From positions 620,001 to 684,000 of the forward strand of contig NW_027473315.1 of the NCBI RefSeq assembly GCF_050947335.1: a stretch of 64,000 nt of DNA. Direction: 5' to 3'. This document shows, piece by piece, positions 38,081 through 52,643 of this stretch. A model generated the notes under the pieces. The model was given only the letters and a program-made list of their open reading frames with translations. It did not search any database and was not told where the DNA came from. The stretch comes from Megachile rotundata (taxonomy: Eukaryota; Arthropoda; Insecta; Hymenoptera; Megachilidae). Numbering within the stretch: the stretch's first letter is position 1; each line of letters opens with the position of its first letter. The translations under genes and the position numbers were made by a program.

Positions 38081-39833
38081 GTATGATTGTGATTGCATGA
38101 TTGTGATTGTATGATTGTGATTGTATGATTGCGATAGTATGATTGGGATTGTGTGATTGTGATTGTATGATTGTGATTGTATGATTGAGATTGCAAGATT
38201 GTGATTGTATTATTGTGATTGTATGATTGTGATTGTATGATTGTGATTGTATGATTGTGAATGTATGACTGTGATTGTATGATTGTGAATGTGTGATTGT
38301 GATTGTATGATTGTTTTTGTATGATTGTGATTGTATAGTAGTAATTGTATGATTGTCATCGTATGATTGTGTTTGTATGATTGTTTTTGTATGATTGTGA
38401 TTGTATAGTAGTAATTGTGTGATTGTCTTCGTATGATTGTGGTCGTATGATTGTGATTGTATGATTGTGATTGCATGATTGTGATTGAATGATTGTGATT
38501 GTATGATTGTGATTGTACGATTGTGATTGTATGATTGCGATAGTATGATTGTGATTGTATGATTGTGATTGTATGATTGTGATTGTATGATTGTGATTGT
38601 ATGATTGTGATTGTATGATTGTGATTGTATGATTGAGATTGAATGATTGTGGTTGTATTATTGTGATTGTGTGATTGTGATTGTATGATTGTGATTGAAT
38701 GATTGCGATAGTATGATTGTGATTGTATGATTGTGATTGTATGATTGAGATTGTATGATTGTGATTGTATTATTGTGATTGTATGATTGTGATTGTATGA
38801 TTGTGAATGTATGTTTGTGATTGTATGATTGTGATTGTATGATTGTTTTTGTATGATTGTGATTGTATAGTAGTAATTGTATGATTGTCATCGTATGATT
38901 GTGATTGTATGATTGTTTCTGTATGATTGTGATGGTATAGTAGTAATTGTATGATTGTCTTCGTATGATTGTCGTTGTATGATTGTGATTGTATCATTGC
39001 GATAGTATGATTGTGATTGTATGATTGTGATTGTATGATTGTGATTGTATGATTGTGATTGTATGATTGTGATTGTATGATTGTGATTGTATGATTGCGA
39101 TAGTATGATTGGGATTGTGTGATTGTGATTGTATGATTGTGATTGTATGATTGTGATTGCAAGATTGTGATTGTATTATTGTGATTGTATGATTGTGATT
39201 GTATGATTGTGATGGTATGATTGTGAATGTATGACTGTGATTGTATGATTGTGAATGTGTAATTCTGATTGTACGATTGTGATTGTATGATTGCGATAGT
39301 ATGATTGTGATTGTAGGATTGTATTTGTATGATTGTGATTGTATGATTGTGATTGTATGAATGTGATTGTATGAATGTGATTGTATGATTGCGATTGTAT
39401 GATTGTGATTGTATGATAGTGATTGTATGATTGTGATTGTATGATTGGGATTGTATGATTGGGATTGTATGATTGAGATTGTATGATTGTGATTGTATTA
39501 TAGTGATTGTACGATTGTGATTGTATGATTGTGATTGTATGATTGTGAATGTATGATTGTGATTGTATGATTGTGATTGTATGATTGTGATTGTATGATT
39601 GTGATTGCATGATTGTGATTGAATGATTGTGATTGTATGATTGTGATTGTACGATTGTGATTGAATGATTGCGATAGTATGATTGTGATTGTATGATTGT
39701 GATTGTATGATTGTGATTGTATGATTGTGATTGTATGATTGTGATTGTATGATTGTGATTGTATGATTGTGATTGTATGATTGTGATTGTATGATTGTGA
39801 TTGTATGATTGAGATTGTATGATTGTGATTGTA
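38081..39833 (+). repeat. Mixed satellite with K blocks
   Basis: No gene. It holds a K doublet in 38.3-38.45 kb, a gagattgaa then ggttg series near 38.64 kb, a tgtttgtgattgta monomer near 38.81 kb, and a partial module M-like series near 39.2-39.8 kb. The 38.4-38.9 kb part recurs near 41.0-41.4 and 43.9-44.4 kb. Confidence 0.7.
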
Positions 39834-42199
39834 TTATTGTGATTGTATGATTGTGATTGTATGATTGTGAATGTATGATTGTGATTGTATGATTGTGATT
39901 GTATCATTGTTTTTGTATGATTGTGATTGTGTGATTGTGATTGTATGATTGTGATTGTATGATTGTGATTGTATGATTGGGATGGTATGATTGTGATTGT
40001 ATGATTGTGATTGTATGATTGTGATTGCATGATTGTGATTGTATGATTGTGATTGTATGATTGTGATTGTATGATTGTGATTGCATGATTGTGATTGAAT
40101 GATTGTGATTGTATGATTGTGATTGTACGATTGTGATTGTATGATTGCGATAGTATGATTGTGATTGTATGATTGTGATTGTATGATTGTGATTGTATGA
40201 TTGTGATTGTATGATTGAGATTGTATGATTGTTTTTGTATGGTTGTGATTGTATAGTAGTAATTGTATGATTGTCTTCGTATGATTGTGATCGTATGATT
40301 GTGATTGTATGATTGTGATTGTATGATTGTGATTGTATGATTGTGATAATATCATTGTGATTGTTTGATTGTGATCATATGATTGTGATTGTATGATTGT
40401 GATTGCATGATTGTGATTGTATGATTGTGATTGTATGATTTTGATTGTATGATTGTTTTTGTATGATTGTGATTGTATGATTGTGATTGTATTATTGTGA
40501 TTGTATGATTGTGATTGTATGATTGTGATTATATGATTGTGAATGTATGATTGTTTCTGTATGATTGTGATGGTATAGTAGTAATTGTATGATTGTCTTC
40601 GTATGATTGTGGTTGTATGATTGTGATTGTATCATTGCGATAGTATGATTGTGATTGTATGATTGTGATTGTATGATTGTGATTGTATGATTGCGATAGT
40701 ATGATTGGGATTGTGTGATTGTGATTGTATGATTGTGATTGTATGATTGAGATTGCAAGATTGTGATTGTATTATTGTGATTGTATGATTGTGATTGTAT
40801 GATTGTGAATGTATGACTGTGATTGTATGATTGTGAATGTGTGATTGTGATTGTATGATTGTTTTTGTATGATTGTGATTGTATAGTAGTAATTGTATGA
40901 TTGTCATCGTATGATTGTGTTTGTATGATTGTTTTTGTATGATTGTGATTGTATAGTAGTAATTGTATGATTGTCTTCGTATGATTGTGGTCGTATGATT
41001 GTGATTGTATGATTGTGATTGCATGATTGTGATTGAATGATTGTGATTGTATGATTGTGATTGTATGATTGTGATTGTATGATTGTGATTGTATGATTGT
41101 GATTGTATGATTGTGATTGTATGATTGTGATTGTATGATTGAGATTGAATGATTGTGGTTGTATTATTGTGATTGTGTGATTGTGATTGTATGATTGTGA
41201 TTGAATGATTGCGATAGTATGATTGTGATTGTATGATTGTGATTGTATGATTGAGATTGTATGATTGTGATTGTATTATTGTGATTGTATGATTGTGATT
41301 GTATGATTGTGAATGTATGTTTGTGATTGTATGATTGTGATTGTATGATTGTTTTTGTATGATTGTGATTGTATAGTAGTAATTGTATGATTGTCATCGT
41401 ATGATTGTGATTGTATGAATGTTTTTGTATGATTGTGATTGTATAGTAGTAATTGTATGATTGTCTTCGTATGATTGTGATCGTATGATTGTGATTGTAT
41501 GATTGTGATTGTATGATTGTGATTGTATGATTGTGATTGTATGATTGTTTTTGTATGATTGTGATTATATAGCAGTAATTGTATGATTGTCTTCGTATGA
41601 TTGTGATTGTATGATTGCTTTTGTATGATTGTGATTGTATAGTAGTAATTGTATGATTGTCTTCGTATGATTGTGATCGTATGATTGTGATTGTATGATT
41701 GTGATTGTATGATTGTGAGTGTATGATTGTGATTGTATCATTGTGATTGTTTGATTGTGATCATATGATTGTGATTGTATGATTGTGATTGCATGATTGT
41801 GATTGTATGATTGTGATTGTATGATTTTGATTGTATGATTGTCTTTGTATGATTGTGATTGTATGATTGTGATTGTATGATTGTGATTGTATGATTGTGA
41901 TAGTATGATTGTGATTGTATGATTTTGATTGTATGATTGTTTTTGTATGATTGTGATTGTATGATTGTGATTGTATGATTGTGATTGTATGATTGTGATT
42001 GTATGATTGTGATTGTATGATTGTGATAGTATGATTATGATTGTATGATTGTGATTGTATGATTGTTTTTGTATGATTGTGATTATATAGCAGTAATTGT
42101 ATGATTGTCATCGTATGATTGTGATTGTATGATTGCTTTTGTATGATTGTGATTGTATAGTAGTAATTGTATGATTGTCTTCGTATGATTGTGATCGTA
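39834..42199 (+). repeat. 2.94-kb offset duplication, first copy
   Basis: It matches 42760-45237 with offsets of 2,926, 2,940, 3,010 and finally 3,038 bp, so the distal copy has gained eight monomers in several steps. It contains the marker monomer tgaatgtttttgta at 41416 and ends in a K doublet at 42060-42199. Confidence 0.8.
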
Positions 42200-42759
42200 T
42201 GATTGTGATTGTATGATTGTGATTGTATGATTGTGATTGTATGATTGTGAATGTATGATTGTGATTGTATGATTGTGATTGTATGATTGTGATTATATAG
42301 CAGTAATTGTATGATTGTCATCGTATGATTGTGATTGTATGATTGCTTTTGTATGATTGTGATTGTATAGTAGTAATTGTATGATTTTCTTCGTATGATT
42401 GTGATCGTATGATTGAGATTGTATGATTGTGATTGTATGATTGTGATTGTATGATTGTGATTGTATGATTGTGATTGTATGATTGTGATTGTATGATTGT
42501 GATTGTATCATTGTGATTGTTTGATTGTGATCATATGATTGTGATTGTATGATTGTGATTGCATGATTGTGATTGTATGATTGTGATTGTATGATTTTGA
42601 TTGTATGATTGTGATTGTATGATTGTGATTGTATGATTGAGATTGTATGATTGTGATTGCATGATTGTGATTGTATGATTGTGATTGTATGATTTTGATT
42701 GTATGATTGTGATTGTATGATTGTGATTGTATGATTGAGATTGTATGATTGTGATTGTA
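42200..42759 (+). repeat. Mixed satellite between the 2.94-kb copies
   Basis: No gene. It carries a partial tagcag K block near 42.3 kb with tgattttcttcgta, an E block near 42.5 kb, and a short repeated gagattg and gca series before the ttattg monomer at 42760. Confidence 0.65.
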
Positions 42760-45237
42760 TTATTGTGATTGTATGATTGTGATTGTATGATTGTGATTGT
42801 ATGATTGTGAATGTATGATTGTGATTGTATGATTGCGATTGTATCATTGTTTTTGTATGATTGTGATTGTGTGATTGTGATTGTATGATTGTGATTGTAT
42901 GATTGTGATTGTATGATTGGGATGGTATGATTGTGATTGTATGATTGTGATTGTATGATTGTGATTGCATGATTGTGATTGTATGATTGTGATTGTATGA
43001 TTGTGATTGTATGATTGTGATTGCATGATTGTGATTGAATGATTGTGATTGTATGATTGTGATTGTACGATTGTGATTGTATGATTGCGATAGTATGATT
43101 GTGATTGTATGATTGTGATTGTATGATTGTGATTGTATGATTGTGATTGTATGATTGAGATTGTATGATTGTTTTTGTATGGTTGTGATTGTATAGTAGT
43201 AATTGTATGATTGTCTTCGTATGATTGTGATCGTATGATTGTGATTGTATGATTGTGATTGTATGATTGTGATTGTATGATTGTGATAATATCATTGTGA
43301 TTGTTTGATTGTGATCATATGATTGTGATTGTATGATTGTGATTGCATGATTGTGATTGTATGATTGTGATTGTATGATTTTGATTGTATGATTGTTTTT
43401 GTATGATTGTGATTGTATGATTGTGATTGTATTATTGTGATTGTATGATTGTGATTGTATGATTGTGATTATATGATTGTGAATGTATGATTGTTTCTGT
43501 ATGATTGTGATGGTATAGTAGTAATTGTATGATTGTCTTCGTATGATTGTGGTTGTATGATTGTGATTGTATCATTGCGATAGTATGATTGTGATTGTAT
43601 GATTGTGATTGTATGATTGTGATTGTATGATTGCGATAGTATGATTGGGATTGTGTGATTGTGATTGTATGATTGTGATTGTATGATTGAGATTGCAAGA
43701 TTGTGATTGTATTATTGTGATTGTATGATTGTGATTGTATGATTGTGATTGTATGATTGTGAATGTATGACTGTGATTGTATGATTGTGAATGTGTGATT
43801 GTGATTGTATGATTGTTTTTGTATGATTGTGATTGTATAGTAGTAATTGTATGATTGTCATCGTATGATTGTGTTTGTATGATTGTTTTTGTATGATTGT
43901 GATTGTATAGTAGTAATTGTATGATTGTCTTCGTATGATTGTGGTCGTATGATTGTGATTGTATGATTGTGATTGCATGATTGTGATTGAATGATTGTGA
44001 TTGTATGATTGTGATTGTACGATTGTGATTGTATGATTGCGATAGTATGATTGTGATTGTATGATTGTGATTGTATGATTGTGATTGTATGATTGTGATT
44101 GTATGATTGTGATTGTATGATTGTGATTGTATGATTGAGATTGAATGATTGTGGTTGTATTATTGTGATTGTGTGATTGTGATTGTATGATTGTGATTGA
44201 ATGATTGCGATAGTATGATTGTGATTGTATGATTGTGATTGTATGATTGAGATTGTATGATTGTGATTGTATTATTGTGATTGTATGATTGTGATTGTAT
44301 GATTGTGATTGTATGATTGTGAATGTATGTTTGTGATTGTATGATTGTGATTGTATGATTGTTTTTGTATGATTGTGATTGTATAGTAGTAATTGTATGA
44401 TTGTCATCGTATGATTGTGATTGTATGAATGTTTTTGTATGATTGTGATTGTATAGTAGTAATTGTATGATTGTCTTCGTATGATTGTGATCGTATGATT
44501 GTGATTGTATGATTGTGATTGTATGATTGTGATTGTATGATTGTGATTGTATGATTGTTTTTGTATGATTGTGATTATATAGCAGTAATTGTATGATTGT
44601 CTTCGTATGATTGTGATTGTATGATTGCTTTTGTATGATTGTGATTGTATAGTAGTAATTGTATGATTGTCTTCGTATGATTGTGATCGTATGATTGTGA
44701 TTGTATGATTGTGATTGTATGATTGTGAGTGTATGATTGTGATTGTATCATTGTGATTGTTTGATTGTGATCATATGATTGTGATTGTATGATTGTGATT
44801 GCATGATTGTGATTGTATGATTGTGATTGTATGATTTTGATTGTATGATTGTCTTTGTATGATTGTGATTGTATGATTGTGATTGTATGATTGTGATTGT
44901 ATGATTGTGATTGTATGATTGTGATAGTATGATTGTGATTGTACGATTTTGATTGTATGATTGTTTTTGTATGATTGTGATTGTATGATTGTGATTGTAT
45001 GATTGTGATTGTATGATTGTGATTGTATGATTGTGATTGTATGATTGTGATTGTATGATTGTGATAGTATGATTATGATTGTATGATTGTGATTGTATGA
45101 TTGTTTTTGTATGATTGTGATTATATAGCAGTAATTGTATGATTGTCATCGTATGATTGTGATTGTATGATTGCTTTTGTATGATTGTGATTGTATAGTA
45201 GTAATTGTATGATTGTCTTCGTATGATTGTGATCGTA
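42760..45237 (+). repeat. 2.94-kb offset duplication, second copy
   Basis: It matches 39834-42199. The marker tgaatgtttttgta is at 44426, and the copy ends in a K doublet at 45098-45237. Confidence 0.8.
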
Positions 45238-46133
45238 TGATTGTGATTGTATGATTGTGATTGTATGATTGTGATTGTATGATTGTGAATGTATGATTGT
45301 GATTGTATGATTGTGATTGTATGATTGTTTTTGTATGATTGTGATTGTATAGTAGTAATTGTATGATTGTCATCGTATGATTGTGATTATATGATTGTTT
45401 TTGTATGATTGTGATTGTATAGTAGTAATTGTATGATTGTCTTCGTATGATTGTGATCGTATGATTGTGATTGTATGATTGTGATTGTATGATTGTGATT
45501 GTATGATTGTGATTGTATGATTGTTTTTGTATGATTGTGATTATATAGCAGTAATTGTATGATTGTCATCGTATGATTGTGATTGTATGATTGCTTTTGT
45601 ATGATTGTGATTGTATAGTAGTAATTGTATGATTTTCTTCGTATGATTGTGATCGTATGATTGAGATTGTATGATTGTGATTGTATGATTGTGATTGTAT
45701 GATTGTGATTGTATGATTGTGATTGTATGATTGTGATTGTATCATTGTGATTGTTTGATTGTGATCATATGATTGTGATTGTATGATTGTGATTGCATGA
45801 TTGTGATTGTATGATTGTGACTGTATGATTTTGATTGTATGATTGTCTTTGTATGATTGTGATTGTATGATTGTGATGGTATGATTGTGATTGTATGATT
45901 ATGATAGTATGATTGTGATTGTATGATTTTGATTGTATGATTGTTTTTGTATGATTGTGATTGTATGATTGTGATTGTATTATTGTGATTGTATGATTGT
46001 GATTGTATGATTGTGATTGTATGATTGTGAATGTATGTTTGTGATTGTATGATTGTGATTGTATGATTGTTTTTGTATGATTGTGATTGTATAGTAGTAA
46101 TTGTATGATTGTCATCGTATGATTGTGATTGTA
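44426..46133 (+). repeat. 1.7-kb tandem unit, first copy
   Basis: The 122-monomer unit starts at tgaatgtttttgta and includes K3 copy 2 (45098-45657). The next unit starts at 46134 with the same marker. The offset is 1,708 bp at the left and 1,666 bp at K3, so the second copy lost three monomers. The match extends to about 45.97 against 47.64 kb. Confidence 0.82.
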
Positions 46134-47640
46134 TGAATGTTTTTGTATGATTGTGATTGTATAGTAGTAATTGTATGATTGTCTTCGTATGATTGTGATC
46201 GTATGATTGTGATTGTATGATTGTGATTGTATGATTGTGATTGTATGATTGTGATTGTATGATTGTTTTTGTATGATTGTGATTATATAGCAGTAATTGT
46301 ATGATTGTCTTCGTATGATTGTGATTGTATGATTGCTTTTGTATGATTGTGATTGTATAGTAGTAATTGTATGATTGTCTTCGTATGATTGTGATCGTAT
46401 GATTGTGATTGTATGATTGTGATTGTATGATTGTGAGTGTATGATTGTGATTGTATCATTGTGATTGTTTGATTGTGATCATATGATTGTGATTGTATGA
46501 TTGTGATTGCATGATTGTGATTGTATGATTGTGATTGTATGATTTTGATTGTATGATTGTCTTTGTATGATTGTGATTGTATGATTGTGATTGTATGATT
46601 GTGATTGTATGATTGTGATAGTATGATTGTGATTGTATGATTTTGATTGTATGATTGTTTTTGTATGATTGTGATTGTATGATTGTGATTGTATGATTGT
46701 GATTGTATGATTGTGATTGTATGATTGTGATAGTATGATTATGATTGTATGATTGTGATTGTATGATTGTTTTTGTATGATTGTGATTATATAGCAGTAA
46801 TTGTATGATTGTCATCGTATGATTGTGATTGTATGATTGCTTTTGTATGATTGTGATTGTATAGTAGTAATTGTATGATTGTCTTCGTATGATTGTGATC
46901 GTATGATTGTGATTGTATGATTGTGATTGTATGATTGTGATTGTATGATTGTGAATGTATGATTGTGATTGTATGATTGTGATTGTATGATTGTTTTTGT
47001 ATGATTGTGATTGTATAGTAGTAATTGTATGATTGTCATCGTATGATTGTGATTATATGATTGTTTTTGTATGATTGTGATTGTATAGTAGTAATTGTAT
47101 GATTGTCTTCGTATGATTGTGATCGTATGATTGTGATTGTATGATTGTGATTGTATGATTGTGATTGTATGATTGTGATTGTATGATTGTTTTTGTATGA
47201 TTGTGATTATATAGCAGTAATTGTATGATTGTCATCGTATGATTGTGATTGTATGATTGCTTTTGTATGATTGTGATTGTATAGTAGTAATTGTATGATT
47301 TTCTTCGTATGATTGTGATCGTATGATTGAGATTGTATGATTGTGATTGTATGATTGTGATTGTATGATTGTGATTGTATGATTGTGATTGTATGATTGT
47401 GATTGTATCATTGTGATTGTTTGATTGTGATCATATGATTGTGATTGTATGATTGTGATTGCATGATTGTGATTGTATGATTGTGACTGTATGATTTTGA
47501 TTGTATGATTGTCTTTGTATGATTGTGATTGTATGATTGTGATGGTATGATTGTGATTGTATGATTATGATAGTATGATTGTGATTGTATGATTTTGATT
47601 GTATGATTGTTTTTGTATGATTGTGATTGTATGATTGTGA
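46134..47640 (+). repeat. 1.7-kb tandem unit, second copy
   Basis: It repeats 44426 onward and includes K3 copy 3 (46764-47323). It is also the left part of the first supra-repeat unit. Confidence 0.8.
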
Positions 47641-50600
47641 TTGTATGATTGTGATTGTATGATTGTGATTGTATGATTGTGATAGTATGATTGTGATTGT
47701 ATGATTGTGGTTGTATGATTGTGATTGTATGATAGTGATTGTATGATTGTGATTGTATGATTGGGATTGTATGATTGAGATTGTATGATTGTGATTGTAT
47801 TATTGTGATTGTATGATTGTGATTGTATGATTGTGATTATATGATTGTGATGGTATAGTAGTAATTGTATGATTGTCTTCGTATGATTGTGGTTGTATGA
47901 TTGTGATTGTATCATTGCGATAGTATGATTGTGATTGTATGATTGTGATTGTATGGTTGTGATTGTATGATTGTGATTGTATGATTGCGATAGTATGATT
48001 GGGATTGTGTGATTGTGATTGTATGATTGTGATTGTATGATTGAGATTGCAAGATTGTGATTGTATTATTGTGATTGTATGATTGTGATTGTATGATTGT
48101 GATTGTATGATTGTGAATGTATGACTGTGATTGTATGATTGTGAATGTGTGATTGTGATTGTATGATTGTTTTTGTATGATTGTGATTGTATAGTAGTAA
48201 TTGTATGATTGTCATCGTATGATTGTGTTTGTATGATTGTTTTTGTATGATTGTGATTGTATAGTAGTAATTGTATGATTGTCTTCGTATGATTGTGATC
48301 GTATGATTGTGATTGTATGATTGTGATTGCATGATTGTGATTGTATCATTGTTTTTGTATGATTGTGATTGTATGATTGCGATTGTGTGATTGTGATTGT
48401 ATGATTGTGATTGTATGATTGTGATTGTATGATTGTGATTGTATGATTGTGATTGTATGATTGAGATTGTATTATTGTGATTGTATGATTGTGATTGTAT
48501 GATTGTGATTATATGATTGTGATGGTATAGTAGTAATTGTATGATTGTCGTCGTATGATTGTGGTTGTATGATTGTGATTGTATCATTGCGATAGTATGA
48601 TTGTGATTGTATGATTGTGATTGTATGGTTGTGATTGTATGATTGTGATTGTATGATTGCGATAGTATGATTGGGATTGTGTGATTGTGATTGTATGATT
48701 GTGATTGTATGATTGTGATTGTATGATTGTGATTGTATGATTGTGAACGTATGACTGTAATTGTATGATTGTGAATGTGTGATTCTGATTGTACGATTGT
48801 GATTGTATGATTGCGATAGTATGATTGTGATTGTATGATTGTATTTGTATGATTGTGATTGTATGATTGTCTTCGTATGATTGTGATCGTATGATTGTGA
48901 TTGTATGATTGTGATTGTATGATTGTGATTGTATGATTGTGAATGTATGATTGTGATTGTATGATTGTGATTGCATGATTGTGATTGAATGATTGTGATT
49001 GTATGATTGTGATTGTACGATTGTGATTGTATGATTGCGATAGTATGATTGTGATTGTATGATTGTATTTGTATGATTGTGATTGTATGATTGTGATTTT
49101 ATGAATGTGATTGTATGATTGCGATTGTATGATTGTGATTGTATGATAGTGATTGTATGATTGTGATTGTATGATTGGGATTGTATGATTGAGATTGTAT
49201 GATTGTGATTTTATTATTGTGATTGTATGATTGTGATTGTATGATTGTGATTATATGATTGTGAATGTATGATTGTGATTGTATGATTGTGATTGTATGA
49301 TCGTGATTGTATGATTGTTTTTGTGTGATTGTGATTGTATAGTATTAATTGTAGGATTGTCATCGTATGACTGTGATTGTATGATTGTTTCTGTATGATT
49401 GTGATGGTATAGTAGTAATTGTATGATTGTTTTCGTATGATTGTGGTTGTATGATTGTGATTGTATCGTTGCGATAGTATGATTGTGATTGTATGATTGT
49501 GATTGTATGATTGTGATTGTATGATTGCGATAGTATGATTGGGATTGTATGATTGTGATTGTACGATTGTGATTGAATGATTGCGATAGTATGATTGTGA
49601 TTGTATGATTGTGATTGTATGATTGTGATTGTATGATTGTGCTTGTATGATTGTGATTGTATGATTGTGATTGTATGATTGTGATTGTATGATTGTGATT
49701 GTATCATTGAGATTGTATGATTGTGATTGTATTATTGTGATTGTATGATTGTGATTGTATGATTGTGATTGTATGATTGTGAATGTATGATTGTGATTGT
49801 ATGATTGTGATTGTATGATTGTGATTGTATGATTGGGATTGTGTGATTGTGATTGTATGATTGTGATTGTATGATTGAGATTGCAAGACTGTGATTGTAT
49901 TATTGTGATTGTATGATTGTGATTGTATGATTGTGATTGTATGATTGTGATTGTATGATTGTGAACGTATGACTGTGATTGTATGATTGTGAATGTGTGA
50001 TTCTGATTGTACGATTGTGATTGTATGATTGCGATAGTATGATTGTGATTGTATGATTGTATTTGTATGATTGTGATTGTATGATTGCGATAGTATGATT
50101 GTGATTGTATGATTGTATTTGTATGATTGTGATTGTATGATTGTGATTGTATGAATGTGATTGTATGATTGCGATTGTATGATTGTGATTGTATGATAGT
50201 GATTGTATGATTGTGATTGTATGATAGGGATTGTATGATTGAGATTGTATGATTGTGATTGTATTATTGTGATTGTATGATTGTGATTGTACGATTGTGA
50301 TTGAATGATTGCGATAGTATGATTGTGATTGTATGATTGTGATTGTATGATTGTGATTGTATGATTGTGATTGTATGATTGTGATTGTATGATTGTGATT
50401 GTATGATTGTGATTGTATGATTGTGATTGTATGATTGTGATTGTATGATTGTGGTTGTATGATTGTGATTGTATGATAGTGATTGTATGATTGTGATTGT
50501 ATGATTGGGATTGTATGATTGAGATTGTATGATTGTGATTTTATTATTGTGATTGTATGATTGTGATTGTATGATTGTGATTATATGATTGTGAATGTAT

Positions 50601-50851
50601 GATTGTGATTGTATGATTGTGATTGTATGATCGTGATTGTATGATTGTTTTTGTGTGATTGTGATTGTATAGTATTAATTGTAGGATTGTCATCGTATGA
50701 CTGTGATTGTATGATTGTTTCTGTATGATTGTGATGGTATAGTAGTAATTGTATGATTGTCTTCGTATGATTGTGGTTGTATGATTGTGATTGTATCATT
50801 GCGATAGTATGATTGTGATTGTATGATTGTGATTGTATGATTGTGATTGTA

Positions 50852-52643
50852 TGATTGCGATAGTATGATTGGGATTGTGTGATTGTGATTGTATGATTGT
50901 GATTGTATGATTGAGATTGCAAGATTGTGATTGTATTATTGTGATTGTATGATTGTGATTGTATGATTGTGATTGTATGATTGTGAATGTATGACTGTGA
51001 TTGTATGATTGTGAATGTGTGATTCTGATTGTACGATTGTGATTGTATGATTGCGATAGTATGATTGTGATTGTATGATTGTATTTGTATGATTGTGATT
51101 GTATGATTGTGATTGTATGAATGTGATTGTATGATTCTGATTGTATGATTGTGATTGTATGATAGTGATTGTATGATTGTGATTGTATGATTGGGATTGT
51201 ATGATTGAGATTGTATGATTGTGATTGTATTATTGTGATTGTATGATTGTGATTGTATGATTGTGATTGTATGACTGTGATTGTATGATTGCGATTGTAT
51301 GATTGTGATTGTATGATAGTGATTGTATGATTGTGATTGTATGATTGGGATTGTATGATTGAGATTGTATGATTGTGATTGTATTATTGTGATTGTATGA
51401 TTGTGATTGTATGATTGTGATTGTATGATTGTGAATGTATGATTGTGATTGTATGATTGTGATTGTATGATTGTGATTGTATGATTGTGATTGCATGATT
51501 GTGATTGAAAGATTGTGATTGAATGATTGTGATTGTATGATTGTGATTGTACGATTGTGATTGAATGATTGCGATAGTATGATTGTGATTGTATGGTTGT
51601 GATTGTATGATTGTGATTGTATGATTGTGATTGTATGATTGTGATTGTATGATTGTGATTGTATGATTGTGATTGTATGATTGTGATTGTATGATTGTGA
51701 TTGTATGATTGTGATTGTATGATTGAGATTGTATGATTGTGATTGTATGATTGTGAATGTATGATTGTGATTGTATGATTATGATCGTATGATTGTAATT
51801 GCATGATTGTGATTGTATGATTGTGATTGTATGATTGTGATTGTATGATTGTGATTGTATGATTGTGATTGTATGATTGTGATTGTATGATTGCGATAGT
51901 ATGATTGCGATTGTATGATTGTGATTGTAAGATGGCGCGTGTATGATTGAGATTATATGATTGTGATTGTATGATTGTGATCATATGGTTCTGATTGTTG
52001 GATTGCGATTGTACGATTGTGATTGCATGATTGTGATTGCATGATTGTGATTGTATGATTGTGATTGTATGATTGTGATTGTATGATTGTGATTGCATGA
52101 TTGTGATTGAATGATTGCGATTGTATGATTGTGATTGTACGATTGTGATTGTATGATTGTGACTGTACGATTGTGATTGTATGATTGCGATAGTATGATC
52201 GTGATTGTATGATTGTGATTGTATGATTGTGATTGTATTATTGTGATTGTATGATTGTGATTGTATGATTGTGATTGTATGATTGAGATTGTATGATTGT
52301 GATTGTATTATTGTGATTGTATGATGGTGATTGTATGATTGTGATTGTATGATTGTGAATGTATGATTGTGATTGTATGATTGTGATTGTATGACTGTGA
52401 TTGTATGATTGTTTTTGTATGATTGTGATTGTATAGTAGTAATTGTATGATTGTCTTCGTATGATTGTGATCGTATGATTGTGATTGTATGATTGTGATT
52501 GTATGATTGTGATTGTATGATTGTGAATGTATGATTGTGATTGTATGATTGTGATTGCATGATTGTGATTGAATGATTGTGATTGTATGATTGTGATTGT
52601 ACGATTGTGATTGTATGATTGCGATAGTATGATTGTGATTGTA
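50852..52643 (+). repeat. Segment S1, copy b
   Basis: It matches the first 1.6 kb of the window, with ten extra monomers from a duplicated gatagtg, gggattg, gagattg and ttattg series. It ends at tgattgtctttgta near 52.64 kb, where copies a and c have tgattgtatttgta. Confidence 0.85.
51930..52027 (+). repeat. Diverged monomer cluster D1, copy b
   Basis: The same seven monomers as at 939, starting agatggcgcgtgta. Confidence 0.9.
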